The notes beneath the pieces were generated by a model. That model made no database searches and was not told the origin of the DNA. It worked only from the letters and a program-made list of their open reading frames with translations. The position numbers and the translations under genes are program-made. From Roseivirga pacifica (GTDB lineage: Bacteria > Bacteroidota > Bacteroidia > Cytophagales > Cyclobacteriaceae), in the NCBI RefSeq assembly GCF_900111145.1, contig NZ_FOIR01000002.1, positions 1,240,001 through 1,304,000 on the forward strand: a DNA stretch of 64,000 nt, given 5' to 3'. Positions 7,692 through 16,681 of this stretch are shown here, piece by piece (within the stretch, counting starts at the first letter, position 1; the number at the start of each line of letters is the position of its first letter).

Positions 7692-9243
7692 GGTGATTTT
7701 GTTCTGGTGAGAAAATTAGTTGAAATGTACTGCCTTCTCCTACTTTGCTTTCCACATGTACTGAGCCTTGGTGAGCATCCATAATGTGCTTTACAATGGT
7801 TAGGCCCAAGCCCGAACCTTTGGTATTGTGCACATCGCCCTTCGGCACACGATAAAATTTTTCAAATAGCCTTTCCAGCTCATTGGCCGGAATACCAATA
7901 CCCTTATCTATTACAGAAAGGCAGACCGAACTGCCCTTTAAACCCGTTTGAATGGTTATGTGCTTTTGCCCATCGCTGTATTTTATGCCGTTATCAATCA
8001 GGTTGACCAACATTTCGACAACAGCTTCTCTATCGGCCAAAATCTCAGGCAAACCATCAGCCAATTCAAGCGAATGCGTAAACCCATTATTATTAAGGTG
8101 GTAACTATAAGTATTGATTACATCCTGAACCAGATCATTCAAGTTAAGTGGTTCTTTGTGGTACTCCCGCTTATCTGCCTCTATTTTAGAAAAGCTTAAA
8201 ATACGATTGACCATATTGGTAAGCCGGGCCACCTCTTTGGTAATTATATCGTAGTATTCCTGCTTCTTCTCTTCGGTTTTAACCCTGCCCAATTGCAGTG
8301 TTTCAGCAAACATACTTATCAGGGCCAAGGGAGTTCTAATTTCGTGCGATACATTCGAAACAAAATCGGCCTTTTTCTGTGCCAGCTCCATTTCTCGCTG
8401 AATATTGAAAAACACCAAGGCAATACCAATGATCATTACTACCATTAAAAGCCCCAGTGCCATTAGGTTCTGATTCTTACGCTTGTTCACGGCATCTTCC
8501 ACAGTTCCGCCTACCCGTGCAATGCCCACCTGATATTTAGGTAAAAGATCGAGTGGCTCGTTTTCAATACTTCCTTGAATCTGATCATCAGTGGAATACA
8601 CGAGAAAACCATCAGAAATACGGCTACAGGTTAGCACAAAATCTCCTTGCGTAATTTCCTGAAACTTCGGCACAAGTGTCTGTTCTATAAACGAGATGGC
8701 ATCGTAGATATAGATGCAGAATTTCATTTCGCTACCTGTGCCCACCACAAAAAAGAAGAAATCGTACTCCTTGCCATTGTAAACAAAAGGGGCATCGTTC
8801 GACTCGAGTTTTTGAAACTCGCTCTCTTTATAGCGCACAAGACGCCTAACCAACACATCATTCGCCTGATAAAGGCTATCTACCTTTTGTTGAAAGTCAT
8901 CTCCAAATTTGGCGTTAGGTGAAACATACAACTCATCGAACTCATCGGAAACGCCTTTGGCTGCTAATGCTGCAAAATACCAATGTGTGCCCAACTCCTG
9001 CTTAATCTGGTCTGCATTAGAAAAATCGGTGCGCTTATCTAAGCTCGAGGTTATTTCGGACACCTTGCCCTGAGTGTATTGGTTAATAGAAAAAAGGACA
9101 GACTCTAGTTGGCGTTCATAAATAGTTTCTAGCTCGCGTTCATCTACGGTTAATGAATTCAACTCAAAAACACCATAGGCAACCACGGGCAGTACCAGTA
9201 TACAAACCAACAGCAACAGTGTTTTATTAAACCTCTTTTTCAA
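7684..9243 (-). CDS. Membrane sensor histidine kinase
   Basis: 519 residues. One transmembrane helix at about 6-25, a ~230-residue extracytoplasmic sensor with no domain I recognise, a second helix at ~260-280, then the HisKA helix with FVSNVSHEIRTPL (His300) and a HATPase domain with NLIDNGIKYSD, DKGIGIP and GSGLGLTIV. Only ~20 residues separate the second helix from the catalytic His, so there is no HAMP domain. It is the first gene of a two-gene operon with the regulator at 7005-7691. The signal is unknown. Confidence 0.93.
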   Translation of the reverse strand: MKKRFNKTLLLLVCILVLPVVAYGVFELNSLTVDERELETIYERQLESVLFSINQYTQGKVSEITSSLDKRTDFSNADQIKQELGTHWYFAALAAKGVSDEFDELYVSPNAKFGDDFQQKVDSLYQANDVLVRRLVRYKESEFQKLESNDAPFVYNGKEYDFFFFVVGTGSEMKFCIYIYDAISFIEQTLVPKFQEITQGDFVLTCSRISDGFLVYSTDDQIQGSIENEPLDLLPKYQVGIARVGGTVEDAVNKRKNQNLMALGLLMVVMIIGIALVFFNIQREMELAQKKADFVSNVSHEIRTPLALISMFAETLQLGRVKTEEKKQEYYDIITKEVARLTNMVNRILSFSKIEADKREYHKEPLNLNDLVQDVINTYSYHLNNNGFTHSLELADGLPEILADREAVVEMLVNLIDNGIKYSDGQKHITIQTGLKGSSVCLSVIDKGIGIPANELERLFEKFYRVPKGDVHNTKGSGLGLTIVKHIMDAHQGSVHVESKVGEGSTFQLIFSPEQNHHG

Positions 9244-9345
9244 TGAATTAGACTATTTTCGCGCCATGAAAATACGAATTGATTGGCCTGCCAATTAATT
9301 CTATGACAATCTTTTACAAGCAGTGGGTTTTAAAAAGAAATTGCA

Positions 9346-9353
9346 TATCTTTG
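9346..9353 (+). promoter_or_regulatory. Promoter -7 element TATCTTTG upstream of rpsF
   Basis: Perfect match to the Bacteroidota -7 consensus TAnnTTTG, 25 bp before the rpsF start. The -33 element is weak (only GTGGG at about the right distance). Confidence 0.7.
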
Positions 9354-9378
9354 CAGCCCAATTTAAAACAAGTAAAAA

Positions 9379-9738
9379 ATGCTTAAAAATTACGAGACAG
9401 TATTCATTTTGAATCCCGTTTTGTCTGATGAACAGATGAAGGATGCTGTCGGCCAGTATGAGCAACTCCTAAAAGAAAATGGAGCTGAGATCATTAACGT
9501 AGAGAAGTGGGGCTTGAAAAAGCTAGCTTATGCTATCCAGCATAAATCTACTGGTTTCTACAACCTGATCGAATTCAAAGCAGAGCCGTCAGCTATCGCA
9601 AATCTTGAAATCGAGTTCAAACGTGACGAGAGAGTAATGAGATTTTTGACAGTAGCTTTAGACAAGCACGCTGTAGAGTACAACGAGAAGCGCAGAAGCG
9701 GTGCATTTAACAAATCTAAAAAGGAGGCTGTATCATGA
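9379..9738 (+). CDS. rpsF: Ribosomal protein S6
   Basis: 119-residue 30S subunit protein. [16 protein letters not shown] at the start, the central [24 protein letters not shown] and the strand-forming [15 protein letters not shown] are classic S6 blocks. It binds 16S rRNA together with S18, whose gene follows with a 4-bp overlap. First gene of an rpsF-rpsR-rplI operon; no ssb lies between rpsF and rpsR, unlike in Firmicutes. Confidence 0.98.
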   Translation: MLKNYETVFILNPVLSDEQMKDAVGQYEQLLKENGAEIINVEKWGLKKLAYAIQHKSTGFYNLIEFKAEPSAIANLEIEFKRDERVMRFLTVALDKHAVEYNEKRRSGAFNKSKKEAVS

Positions 9739-9986
9739 CATTGGTAAACGAACCTGTAAACAGAGAACAACAGAAGAAAAAATACTGTCGTTTCAAAAAG
9801 AACGGTATTAAGTATGTTGATTACAAAAACCCTGACTTCTTGCTAAGCTTTGTTAATGAGCAAGGTAAGATTCTTCCTAGAAGATTGACAGGTACTAGCT
9901 TGAAATACCAAAAGAAAGTTACTCAGGCTGTAAAAAGAGCAAGACACCTTGCCTTGATGCCTTACGTAGCAGACGGATTGAAGTAA
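9735..9986 (+). CDS. rpsR: Ribosomal protein S18
   Basis: 83 residues. [20 protein letters not shown] and the conserved [14 protein letters not shown] are diagnostic, followed by [11 protein letters not shown]. Starts inside the last codons of rpsF (ATGA overlap), consistent with equal output of the S6-S18 heterodimer. The N-terminus lacks the Cys-x-x-Cys pairs seen in some S18 paralogs. Confidence 0.98.
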   Translation: MTLVNEPVNREQQKKKYCRFKKNGIKYVDYKNPDFLLSFVNEQGKILPRRLTGTSLKYQKKVTQAVKRARHLALMPYVADGLK

Positions 9987-10013
9987 TTGTAACCCTTTAA
10001 TTTTATTAGAGCG

Positions 10014-10457
10014 ATGGAAATAATCTTGAAAACAGATATAAAAGGATTGGGCTACAAAAACGACACCGTTAACGTAAAGCCTGGTTATGCTAGAAACTAC
10101 TTGATCCCTCAAGGTTTTGCGATTATCGCAAACGGATCAAACAAAAAAATGATCGAAGAGAACATTAAGCAAGCTGCTCACAAAGCAGAAAAGCTTAAAG
10201 CAGATGCCGAAGCAATTGCTGAAGGTATTGGCGAAACAGTACTTGAGATCAAAGCTAAAGTTGGTGATAGCGGAAAAATCTTTGGTGCAGTTACTACCCT
10301 TCAGATTTCTGATGCTTTGAAAGCTAAAGGATTTGAAGTAGACAGAAAGAAAATCTCTTTCAAGTCGGAAGTAAAAATGGCTGGAGATTACGAAGCAGAA
10401 ATCGACTTGCACAAAGAAGTGAAAAAAGACGTGAAGTTCTCAGTAGTAGCTGAATAA
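10014..10457 (+). CDS. rplI: Ribosomal protein L9
   Basis: 147-residue 50S protein. The N-terminal rRNA-binding domain shows MEIILKTDIKGLG, VNVKPGYARNYLIPQG and the long connecting helix (KMIEENIKQAAHKAEKLKADAEA). The C-terminal domain contains KIFGAVTTLQISDAL. Last gene of the operon, followed by the terminator at 10482-10509. Confidence 0.98.
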   Translation: MEIILKTDIKGLGYKNDTVNVKPGYARNYLIPQGFAIIANGSNKKMIEENIKQAAHKAEKLKADAEAIAEGIGETVLEIKAKVGDSGKIFGAVTTLQISDALKAKGFEVDRKKISFKSEVKMAGDYEAEIDLHKEVKKDVKFSVVAE

Positions 10458-10481
10458 GCAACTCCTTCACTTAAAATATAG

Positions 10482-10509
10482 AAAGCCTGCTCAATGAGCA
10501 GGCTTTTTT
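10482..10509 (+). terminator. Intrinsic terminator after rplI
   Basis: Perfect 9-11 bp stem AAGCCTGCTC / GAGCAGGCTT with a three-base loop, followed by T's. Ends the rpsF-rpsR-rplI transcript. Confidence 0.92.
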
Positions 10510-10534
10510 ATTGCTGTATTCAGAAATGTAACAC

Positions 10535-10557
10535 AAAAAAACCCGACAGTTGTCGGG
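10535..10557 (-). terminator. Intrinsic terminator, minus strand
   Basis: Perfect 7-bp stem CCCGACA / TGTCGGG. Read on the minus strand it is followed by seven T's (10535-10541), so it probably ends the transcript of the small membrane protein at 10647-10841. Confidence 0.7.
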
Positions 10558-10646
10558 CTTCCTTTGGTTGGGGTCGATTTAGTTTGGCAATTGAGTTTTT
10601 GACCCTATCGAAAAAATAACCTTTAAAATCTATAGACAAACTCAGT

Positions 10647-10841
10647 CTAACCAAACTGAGTCTTCGCTCCCTTTAAATCCACAAAAATCAGGGATAGAAA
10701 GCTTGCTGCTACACTATACATGCAAACAAAGCAAGCCACCTCATTTCGGCCATCAGATGCGGCCACAAGAATTAACGATACAATGAAGGTAAGCACGCTT
10801 ACTAGCGCTATCGCATTCACCATTAGTTTAATCGGTTTCAT
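10647..10841 (-). CDS. Small two-helix membrane protein, unknown
   Basis: 64 residues with two hydrophobic helices (about 5-28 and 35-55) separated by a short polar turn (SDGRNE). No family recognised. It is supported as a real gene by its own minus-strand terminator 90 bp downstream and a -7-like TAGGTTTG 38 bp upstream (10879-10886), with nothing else to explain either. A 7-bp inverted repeat (ACTCAGT/ACTGAGT, 10640-10661) spans its stop codon. Confidence 0.5.
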   Translation of the reverse strand: MKPIKLMVNAIALVSVLTFIVSLILVAASDGRNEVACFVCMYSVAASFLSLIFVDLKGAKTQFG

Positions 10842-10878
10842 AAGTCTTAGTCTTTAGTTCTGTAATTGATTGGATACA

Positions 10879-10886
10879 CAAACCTA
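10879..10886 (-). promoter_or_regulatory. Candidate -7 element TAGGTTTG for the small membrane protein
   Basis: Perfect TAnnTTTG on the minus strand, 38 bp before the ATG. A -33 TTTG at the right spacing is not present, so this is tentative. The rest of the 10842-11142 spacer holds nothing else recognisable apart from the glgE promoter candidate. Confidence 0.35.
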
Positions 10887-11040
10887 CAAAGCTTAACACC
10901 TCAATTCCAGTATTTTAGCCCGCTGTCCACGCATTGTCTACGATTAATTTCAAACATGCGAAGACAATCCAGCACACAATCAGTTTTAGCAAACACCTAT
11001 ACATTTAGCAACCGTTTGCGGTACATTCCAATCACCAATG

Positions 11041-11073
11041 TTTGATTAGCCCATCAATTTTTCATTACTTTCT
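11041..11073 (+). promoter_or_regulatory. Candidate promoter of the glycogen operon
   Basis: TTTG at 11041-11044, 21-bp spacer, then TACTTTCT (TAnnTT matched, last two bases off consensus) at 11066-11073. It is the best-placed promoter-like pair in the 301-bp spacer before glgE and leaves a ~65-nt leader. Confidence 0.4.
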
Positions 11074-11142
11074 ATAGGCACAGAACCGCCTTATTAAAAC
11101 CGAACCGAAAAAGAACCAAACCACCCTCTAGCGCTGACTTCT

Positions 11143-13086
11143 ATGAAATCCGGACAAAAAAGAGTCGTTATTGAAAACGTTTCCCCCGAAATAAACTGCG
11201 GCAAACACGCAGCCAAAAGAGTTGTTAATCAACGATTTGACGTATCTGCAGACATACTTTGCGATGGCCACGATGTATTAAATGCACATATAAAGTACAA
11301 AGCAGCCAGTGCAAAAAAATGGAGCTACTCCCCTATGCACTTAGTTGATAACGATGAGTGGGCAGGCCATTTCACTGTTGAAAAACAAGGAGAATACCAA
11401 TACACAGTAGAAGCTTGGGTTGACTACCCGCTGACATGGCAGCATAATATTGAGCGTAAAATTGCCGATGGACAAAAGGTAAATGTAGAACTACTTGATG
11501 GTATTCAGTATTTACAAACCCTATTGAAGAAAAAGACGGGCGAAGAAGCTTACATAAAAGAGCTCATTGAAGCTTTTAAAGATGAGAGCAAGTACATGTC
11601 TGCAATTAATGAAGCGCAATCTGAACGCCTGCACGAACTTTTTCATAACAATCCAAGCAAGCAATTTGCCACTACTTACGACAAAAACTTACCGCTTTAT
11701 GTAGACAGACAAAAAGCACTCTTCAGTACTTGGTATGAATTTTTTCCACGCTCTACGGCCAAGAAAGAAGGCGAACATGGCACATTTAAAGATTGTGAAG
11801 ATGTACTGCCTTATGTTTCAGACATGGGCTTTGATGTACTCTACTTCCCTCCTGTTCATCCAATAGGTACCGATTTTAGAAAAGGCAAAAACAACACCAC
11901 TGAAGCTAAACCAGATGATGTTGGTGTGCCTTGGGCTATAGGCAACACTACTGGAGGCCACAAAGACATTTTGCCAGAACTCGGCACTATAGAAGATTTT
12001 AAAAAGCTTATTAAAGCTGCTAAAAAACAGGGAATTGAAATCGCTATGGATTTTGCCCTACAGTGTTCACCAAACCACCCTTATGTGCAAGAGCACCCGG
12101 ATTGGTTTAAATGGCGACCCGACAATACCGTACAATACGCTGAAAACCCTCCAAAAAAATACCAGGACATATATCCGATATACTTCGAATCGGATGATTG
12201 GGAAAACATGTGGCAAGAGTTTATTGGCATAGTACTTTACTGGAACAAGCAGGGAGTTAAAATATTCAGGGTGGACAACCCACACACCAAACCATTTGGT
12301 TTTTGGGAGCATTTGATTGCCGAGGTAAAAAAAGTCGATCCAGATGTGCTGTTCCTTTCAGAAGCCTTTACCAAGCCCAAAACCATGCAACGATTGGCTA
12401 AAATTGGCTTCTCTCAAGGTTATACCTATTATACTTGGCGCAACAACAAGGCCGAGCTCATAGAGTACATGACTGAGTTGACCGAAGGACCTATGAAGGA
12501 TTATTTCCGCCCTAACTTTTGGCCAAACACGCCCGACATCAACCCTTGGATCCTTCAAGGAGGCAATGAAACACTCTATATTATTCGCCACATGATGGCC
12601 GCAACGCTTAGTTCGAGTTACGGTATGTACGGCCCGGTTTACGAGCAAATAGACAATGCGGCAGTAATCGGAAAGGAAGAATACCTAAACTCAGAAAAGT
12701 ACGAACTGAGACATTGGGATTGGACAAAAACAAACAAGCTTAAACAGCTTATCACAAGGGTAAATCAAGTGAGAAAGGAGCAACCAGCCTTTCACTTTAC
12801 CAATAATATTGACTTTTGCCAGATAGATAATGACCAAATACTAGCCTACTTTAAACAAAGCGAAGATGGCGCCAACAACATTCTTTGCGCAGTAAACCTC
12901 GACCCATACAACAGACAAAGCGGCTGGGTGCAAGTACCAAGGCACAAAATGGGCTTAGAACCAAACAAACCGCTCCGCATGAAGGACCTAGTAACTGGCA
13001 ACAGCTACATATGGCACGAAGAGTGGAATTATGTTGAACTCGACCCTCACCAAGTGCCGTATCACATCTTCTCTATAGACTTTTAA
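11143..13086 (+). CDS. glgE: Alpha-1,4-glucan:maltose-1-phosphate maltosyltransferase
   Basis: 647-residue GH13_3 enzyme that adds maltose units from maltose 1-phosphate to growing alpha-1,4-glucan in the cytoplasm. An N-terminal DUF3416 beta-sandwich (to ~190) precedes the catalytic barrel. Catalytic residues by family comparison: nucleophile D378 in IFRVDNPHTKP, acid/base E407 in FLSEAFTKP, D465 in NTPDIN; the 29- and 58-residue spacings agree with Streptomyces GlgE (D394, E423, D480). First gene of a four-gene operon with 5-11 bp gaps. Maltokinase, which makes its donor, is next; trehalose synthase, the usual maltose source, is not in this cluster. Confidence 0.96.
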   Translation: MKSGQKRVVIENVSPEINCGKHAAKRVVNQRFDVSADILCDGHDVLNAHIKYKAASAKKWSYSPMHLVDNDEWAGHFTVEKQGEYQYTVEAWVDYPLTWQHNIERKIADGQKVNVELLDGIQYLQTLLKKKTGEEAYIKELIEAFKDESKYMSAINEAQSERLHELFHNNPSKQFATTYDKNLPLYVDRQKALFSTWYEFFPRSTAKKEGEHGTFKDCEDVLPYVSDMGFDVLYFPPVHPIGTDFRKGKNNTTEAKPDDVGVPWAIGNTTGGHKDILPELGTIEDFKKLIKAAKKQGIEIAMDFALQCSPNHPYVQEHPDWFKWRPDNTVQYAENPPKKYQDIYPIYFESDDWENMWQEFIGIVLYWNKQGVKIFRVDNPHTKPFGFWEHLIAEVKKVDPDVLFLSEAFTKPKTMQRLAKIGFSQGYTYYTWRNNKAELIEYMTELTEGPMKDYFRPNFWPNTPDINPWILQGGNETLYIIRHMMAATLSSSYGMYGPVYEQIDNAAVIGKEEYLNSEKYELRHWDWTKTNKLKQLITRVNQVRKEQPAFHFTNNIDFCQIDNDQILAYFKQSEDGANNILCAVNLDPYNRQSGWVQVPRHKMGLEPNKPLRMKDLVTGNSYIWHEEWNYVELDPHQVPYHIFSIDF

Positions 13087-13097
13087 ACACATGAGCC

Positions 13098-14717
13098 ATG
13101 GCGCCAGCTAATCAAAAAATCAAAACTTGGGACGAAACCTTTAATGACGAATCATTTCGCCAGGGCTTTGCAGAGCGTATTTTGCTCAATTATATGATGA
13201 CCACCCGTTGGTATGCTGCCAAAACCCAAAAGGTAAAAACCATAAAAATTGAGCAGCAAATGCCATTTGAAATGGAAGGCGATGAAACTGTCTATTTCAT
13301 AACAATTGAGGCCAATTTCGAAGCAGGTTTTACGGAGTACTATTTTATAATGGTTGGCCTAGTTGATGAGGACGTTGAAGTTGACAAGAAGGCCGTGATT
13401 TATAACCTTTCGGCCAACGGAGTAAAAGGCCAAGTGATCGACAGCTTATACTACGAACCATTCCGGAAAGCGCTATACAATCAGATTCTCTCTCAAAAAC
13501 CGCTGTCTGACGATAACAACAAGCTTTTGTTTGATCGCGGAAGGGCACTAAGGTCTAGCCCTCCTTACGAAAATTCCCGCGTACTTGGTTTCGACCAAAG
13601 CAACACATCCATTGAGTACAATGGCCAGTATTTCTTCAAAGTTTACCGAAGGCTTTTTAGCGATGCCAACCCCGATTTAGAATTGACCAAATTCCTCTCG
13701 GAAGAAGGGCACTTTAACAACAGCCCACGCTATGGTGGCAGTGTAAGCTGGGTAAAGAACGATTTTCAGACCATTTCTCTAGGCATAATGCAAGAGAAAA
13801 TCGAGAACATTGGCGAAGCCTGGAACCACACAGTTGATATGATAAAGGGCTATTTCGAGCGAATTGAAGCCACCGATGCCCCAATTGACGATATTCAGGA
13901 TGTACCGAGTTTTGCCTTTGTGTCGCCTGAAGAACTGAAGTCTGATTTTAGACTCTTGATTGCCGATGATGTGCTAACCAAAGTGGAAAAAATGGCCCAG
14001 CGTGTGGCCGAAATGCACATAGCGCTATTCAGCAATCGGGTAGAAACGCAGTTCAACCCAATTCCTTTTAATGGAGATTACACGGTTTGGCTCAAAAACA
14101 GAATTATTTACCAACTCAATGCCCGGTTTATTCTGGTAGATGAGAACATTGAAAAGCTCACAGGGCTCGCCCAGGAGTATGCGCAACTGTTTGTAAACCA
14201 TCGTGCTGATATCACCAATCGCTTTTTGGCCTTTGAAGAAAACAGGTTGAACAGCTGCCGCATCCGAATTCATGGCGACCTACACTTGGGTCAAATTCTA
14301 ATGACAGAGGACGATGATTTCTACATTATTGATTACGAAGGTGAGCCTGAAAGTACCATTAGAGATAGAAAAGTAAAGCAAACGCCATTGAAGGATGTAG
14401 CTGGAATGCTTCGCTCCTTTCATTATGCAGTGTATGCTGTTATTTTCGATAAAAACAACAAATTCCAACTCTCGCAAGAAGCGCTTTTTGAAGCCGGAGA
14501 AAAATACTACCGCGCCATTGCAGCGGTGTTTTTGAACAAGTATGTAACCACTGCCATGTCCGAAAATTTGGACATCGGTTACGAATCTGAAATAAAATAT
14601 CTACTGAAGTACCACTTGCTTGAAAAAGCAGTATACGAGATCGGATACGAACTCAAATCGCGCCCCGACTGGGTAATTATTCCCCTCACCGGAATTAAAC
14701 AAATATTTGAAGACTAA
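13098..14717 (+). CDS. mak: Maltokinase (GlgE pathway)
   Basis: 539-residue ATP-dependent kinase converting maltose to maltose 1-phosphate. The N-terminal cap has the RWYAAK motif (usual form RWFGGK), and the kinase-like C-lobe has [12 protein letters not shown] (catalytic Asp), then IIDYEGEP (metal-binding Asp) and [12 protein letters not shown], all typical of the Pep2/Mak family. A stand-alone maltokinase rather than the TreS fusion found in many bacteria. The ATG at 13098 follows glgE by 11 bp. Length is somewhat above the usual ~450 residues, partly from an insert around residues 240-275. Confidence 0.9.
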   Translation: MAPANQKIKTWDETFNDESFRQGFAERILLNYMMTTRWYAAKTQKVKTIKIEQQMPFEMEGDETVYFITIEANFEAGFTEYYFIMVGLVDEDVEVDKKAVIYNLSANGVKGQVIDSLYYEPFRKALYNQILSQKPLSDDNNKLLFDRGRALRSSPPYENSRVLGFDQSNTSIEYNGQYFFKVYRRLFSDANPDLELTKFLSEEGHFNNSPRYGGSVSWVKNDFQTISLGIMQEKIENIGEAWNHTVDMIKGYFERIEATDAPIDDIQDVPSFAFVSPEELKSDFRLLIADDVLTKVEKMAQRVAEMHIALFSNRVETQFNPIPFNGDYTVWLKNRIIYQLNARFILVDENIEKLTGLAQEYAQLFVNHRADITNRFLAFEENRLNSCRIRIHGDLHLGQILMTEDDDFYIIDYEGEPESTIRDRKVKQTPLKDVAGMLRSFHYAVYAVIFDKNNKFQLSQEALFEAGEKYYRAIAAVFLNKYVTTAMSENLDIGYESEIKYLLKYHLLEKAVYEIGYELKSRPDWVIIPLTGIKQIFED

Positions 14718-14722
14718 GCACT

Positions 14723-16672
14723 ATGGATCAACACCAACATGTTAAAACCCACTCGTTATTAAGCGAATTTGATGGCGAGCTTTTCAAGTCTGGCAAGCAT
14801 TTTAAACTTTACGAAGTGCTCGGCTCTCACCTCATTGAAAAGGAGGGCAAAAAAGGCACCCAATTCGCTGTTTGGGCACCAAACGCCAACAAAGTGCAGC
14901 TTATTGGCGACTTTAACTTTTGGAATGGTGAAGGCTACGAGCTTTATCCACGGTGGGACGGATCGGGAATTTGGGAAGGCTTTGTCGAAGGCATAGAAAA
15001 AGGCACCGTTTACAAATACAAGATCCATTCGAACAACAACGGCCAAATTTTAGAAAAAGGTGACCCATTCGCCATGCACTGGGAAGTACCACCCAAAACG
15101 GCCTCTATTGTTTGGGAAATCGACTACAAGTGGAAAGACAGCAAGTGGCTTAAAAACCGCAACCAACACAACGACCTGAACAAACCTTATTCGGTTTACG
15201 AAGTACACCTAGGTTCGTGGAAGCGCAATAAAGACGGCACCTCCCTAAGCTACCGTCAACTGGCCAAAGACCTAGTGAAGTACACTAAGGAAATGGGTTA
15301 TACGCACATTGAGTTTCTTCCGGTTATGGAGCACCCGTTTTTTGGTTCATGGGGCTATCAATGTACTGGGTATTTCGCACCTTCATCTCGCTACGGAACA
15401 CCAGAAGACTTCTTCTATATGATAGATGCTTTTCACAAAGCAGAAATCGGAGTGATTTTGGACTGGGTACCTTCCCACTTCCCGAGCGATGCACACGGGC
15501 TGTTCAACTTTGACGGAACACACCTTTACGAACATGCCGATCCACGCCAAGGCTATCACCCCGACTGGAACTCTTACATCTTCAATTACGGCCGAAATGA
15601 AATCAGAGCCTTCCTCATTTCGAGCGCCATGTTTTGGCTAGACGTTTGCCATGCTGATGGTTTGCGTGTTGATGCAGTCGCCTCAATGCTCTATTTAGAT
15701 TATAGCCGAAAAGAAGGCGAGTGGATTCCTAATCAATATGGTGGAAGAGAGAACTTAGAAGCACTCGGATTCTTAAAAGAATTGAACGAAACTGTTTATG
15801 GCAACCTTGAAGGCGTACAAACCATAGCGGAAGAATCGACCGCATGGCCAGGCGTTTCTCGCCCTACGTATTTGGGAGGTCTAGGCTTTGGCATGAAGTG
15901 GATGATGGGCTGGATGCATGACACCCTAGAGTACTTTAAAAAGGATCCGTACTATCGTCAGCACCACCACAACGACATTACCTTCAGTTTAAACTATGCC
16001 TTCTCTGAAAACTTTATGTTACCACTTTCTCACGATGAAGTGGTACACGGAAAAGGGCCACTAATTGACAGAATGCCAGGAGACGAATGGCAGCGATTTG
16101 CCAACCTGAGATTGCTTTACGGCTACATGTATGCCCACCCAGGTGTCAATTTAGTGTTCATGGGCGGAGAAATCGGCCAAACAACCGAATGGAAACACGA
16201 TTACTCTTTAGATTGGCATTTGCTTGATTTCGCACCGCACAAAGGCATTCAAGCGCTTACTAAGGGGCTAAATAATATTTATAAGTCAGAACCAGCACTT
16301 TACGAAAACTCTTTTACTGCAGAAGGATTTGAGTGGATTGAACTAAACGACCATAAGAATTCGGTGTTGAGCTTTATAAGAAAAGGCAAAGACCCGAAAG
16401 ATGATATTATAGTTGTTTGTAACTTCACCCCAGTAGTGAGAGAAAACTACCAAATAGGTGTAAATGAAGGAGTTTGGAAGGAAGTATTCAACTCTGACGA
16501 CACACTTTACTGGGGTAGCGGAATTGGCAATAAAGAAAGCCTGAAAGCCGCAAAAAAACCAATGCATGGTAGAAACATGTCATTAAAACTGACGGTTCCG
16601 CCATTGGCTACCATCATGCTCAAAAGAGTACCTGATGAGTCTAAAAAAGCCTCCAAGGCAAAGAAAAAGTAG
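14723..16672 (+). CDS. glgB: 1,4-alpha-glucan branching enzyme
   Basis: 649-residue GH13_9 enzyme that creates alpha-1,6 branches. N-terminal CBM48 ([20 protein letters not shown], to ~125), then the barrel. Catalytic residues: D317 in [12 protein letters not shown]370 in TIAEEST (53 apart, as in E. coli D405/E458), and the Asp in [10 protein letters not shown]. It lacks the extra N1 domain of the 728-residue E. coli enzyme. The last ~15 residues are Lys-rich. Sits 5 bp after maltokinase; GlgE and GlgB alternate to build branched glucan. Confidence 0.97.
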   Translation: MDQHQHVKTHSLLSEFDGELFKSGKHFKLYEVLGSHLIEKEGKKGTQFAVWAPNANKVQLIGDFNFWNGEGYELYPRWDGSGIWEGFVEGIEKGTVYKYKIHSNNNGQILEKGDPFAMHWEVPPKTASIVWEIDYKWKDSKWLKNRNQHNDLNKPYSVYEVHLGSWKRNKDGTSLSYRQLAKDLVKYTKEMGYTHIEFLPVMEHPFFGSWGYQCTGYFAPSSRYGTPEDFFYMIDAFHKAEIGVILDWVPSHFPSDAHGLFNFDGTHLYEHADPRQGYHPDWNSYIFNYGRNEIRAFLISSAMFWLDVCHADGLRVDAVASMLYLDYSRKEGEWIPNQYGGRENLEALGFLKELNETVYGNLEGVQTIAEESTAWPGVSRPTYLGGLGFGMKWMMGWMHDTLEYFKKDPYYRQHHHNDITFSLNYAFSENFMLPLSHDEVVHGKGPLIDRMPGDEWQRFANLRLLYGYMYAHPGVNLVFMGGEIGQTTEWKHDYSLDWHLLDFAPHKGIQALTKGLNNIYKSEPALYENSFTAEGFEWIELNDHKNSVLSFIRKGKDPKDDIIVVCNFTPVVRENYQIGVNEGVWKEVFNSDDTLYWGSGIGNKESLKAAKKPMHGRNMSLKLTVPPLATIMLKRVPDESKKASKAKKK

Positions 16673-16681
16673 AAACAGCAG

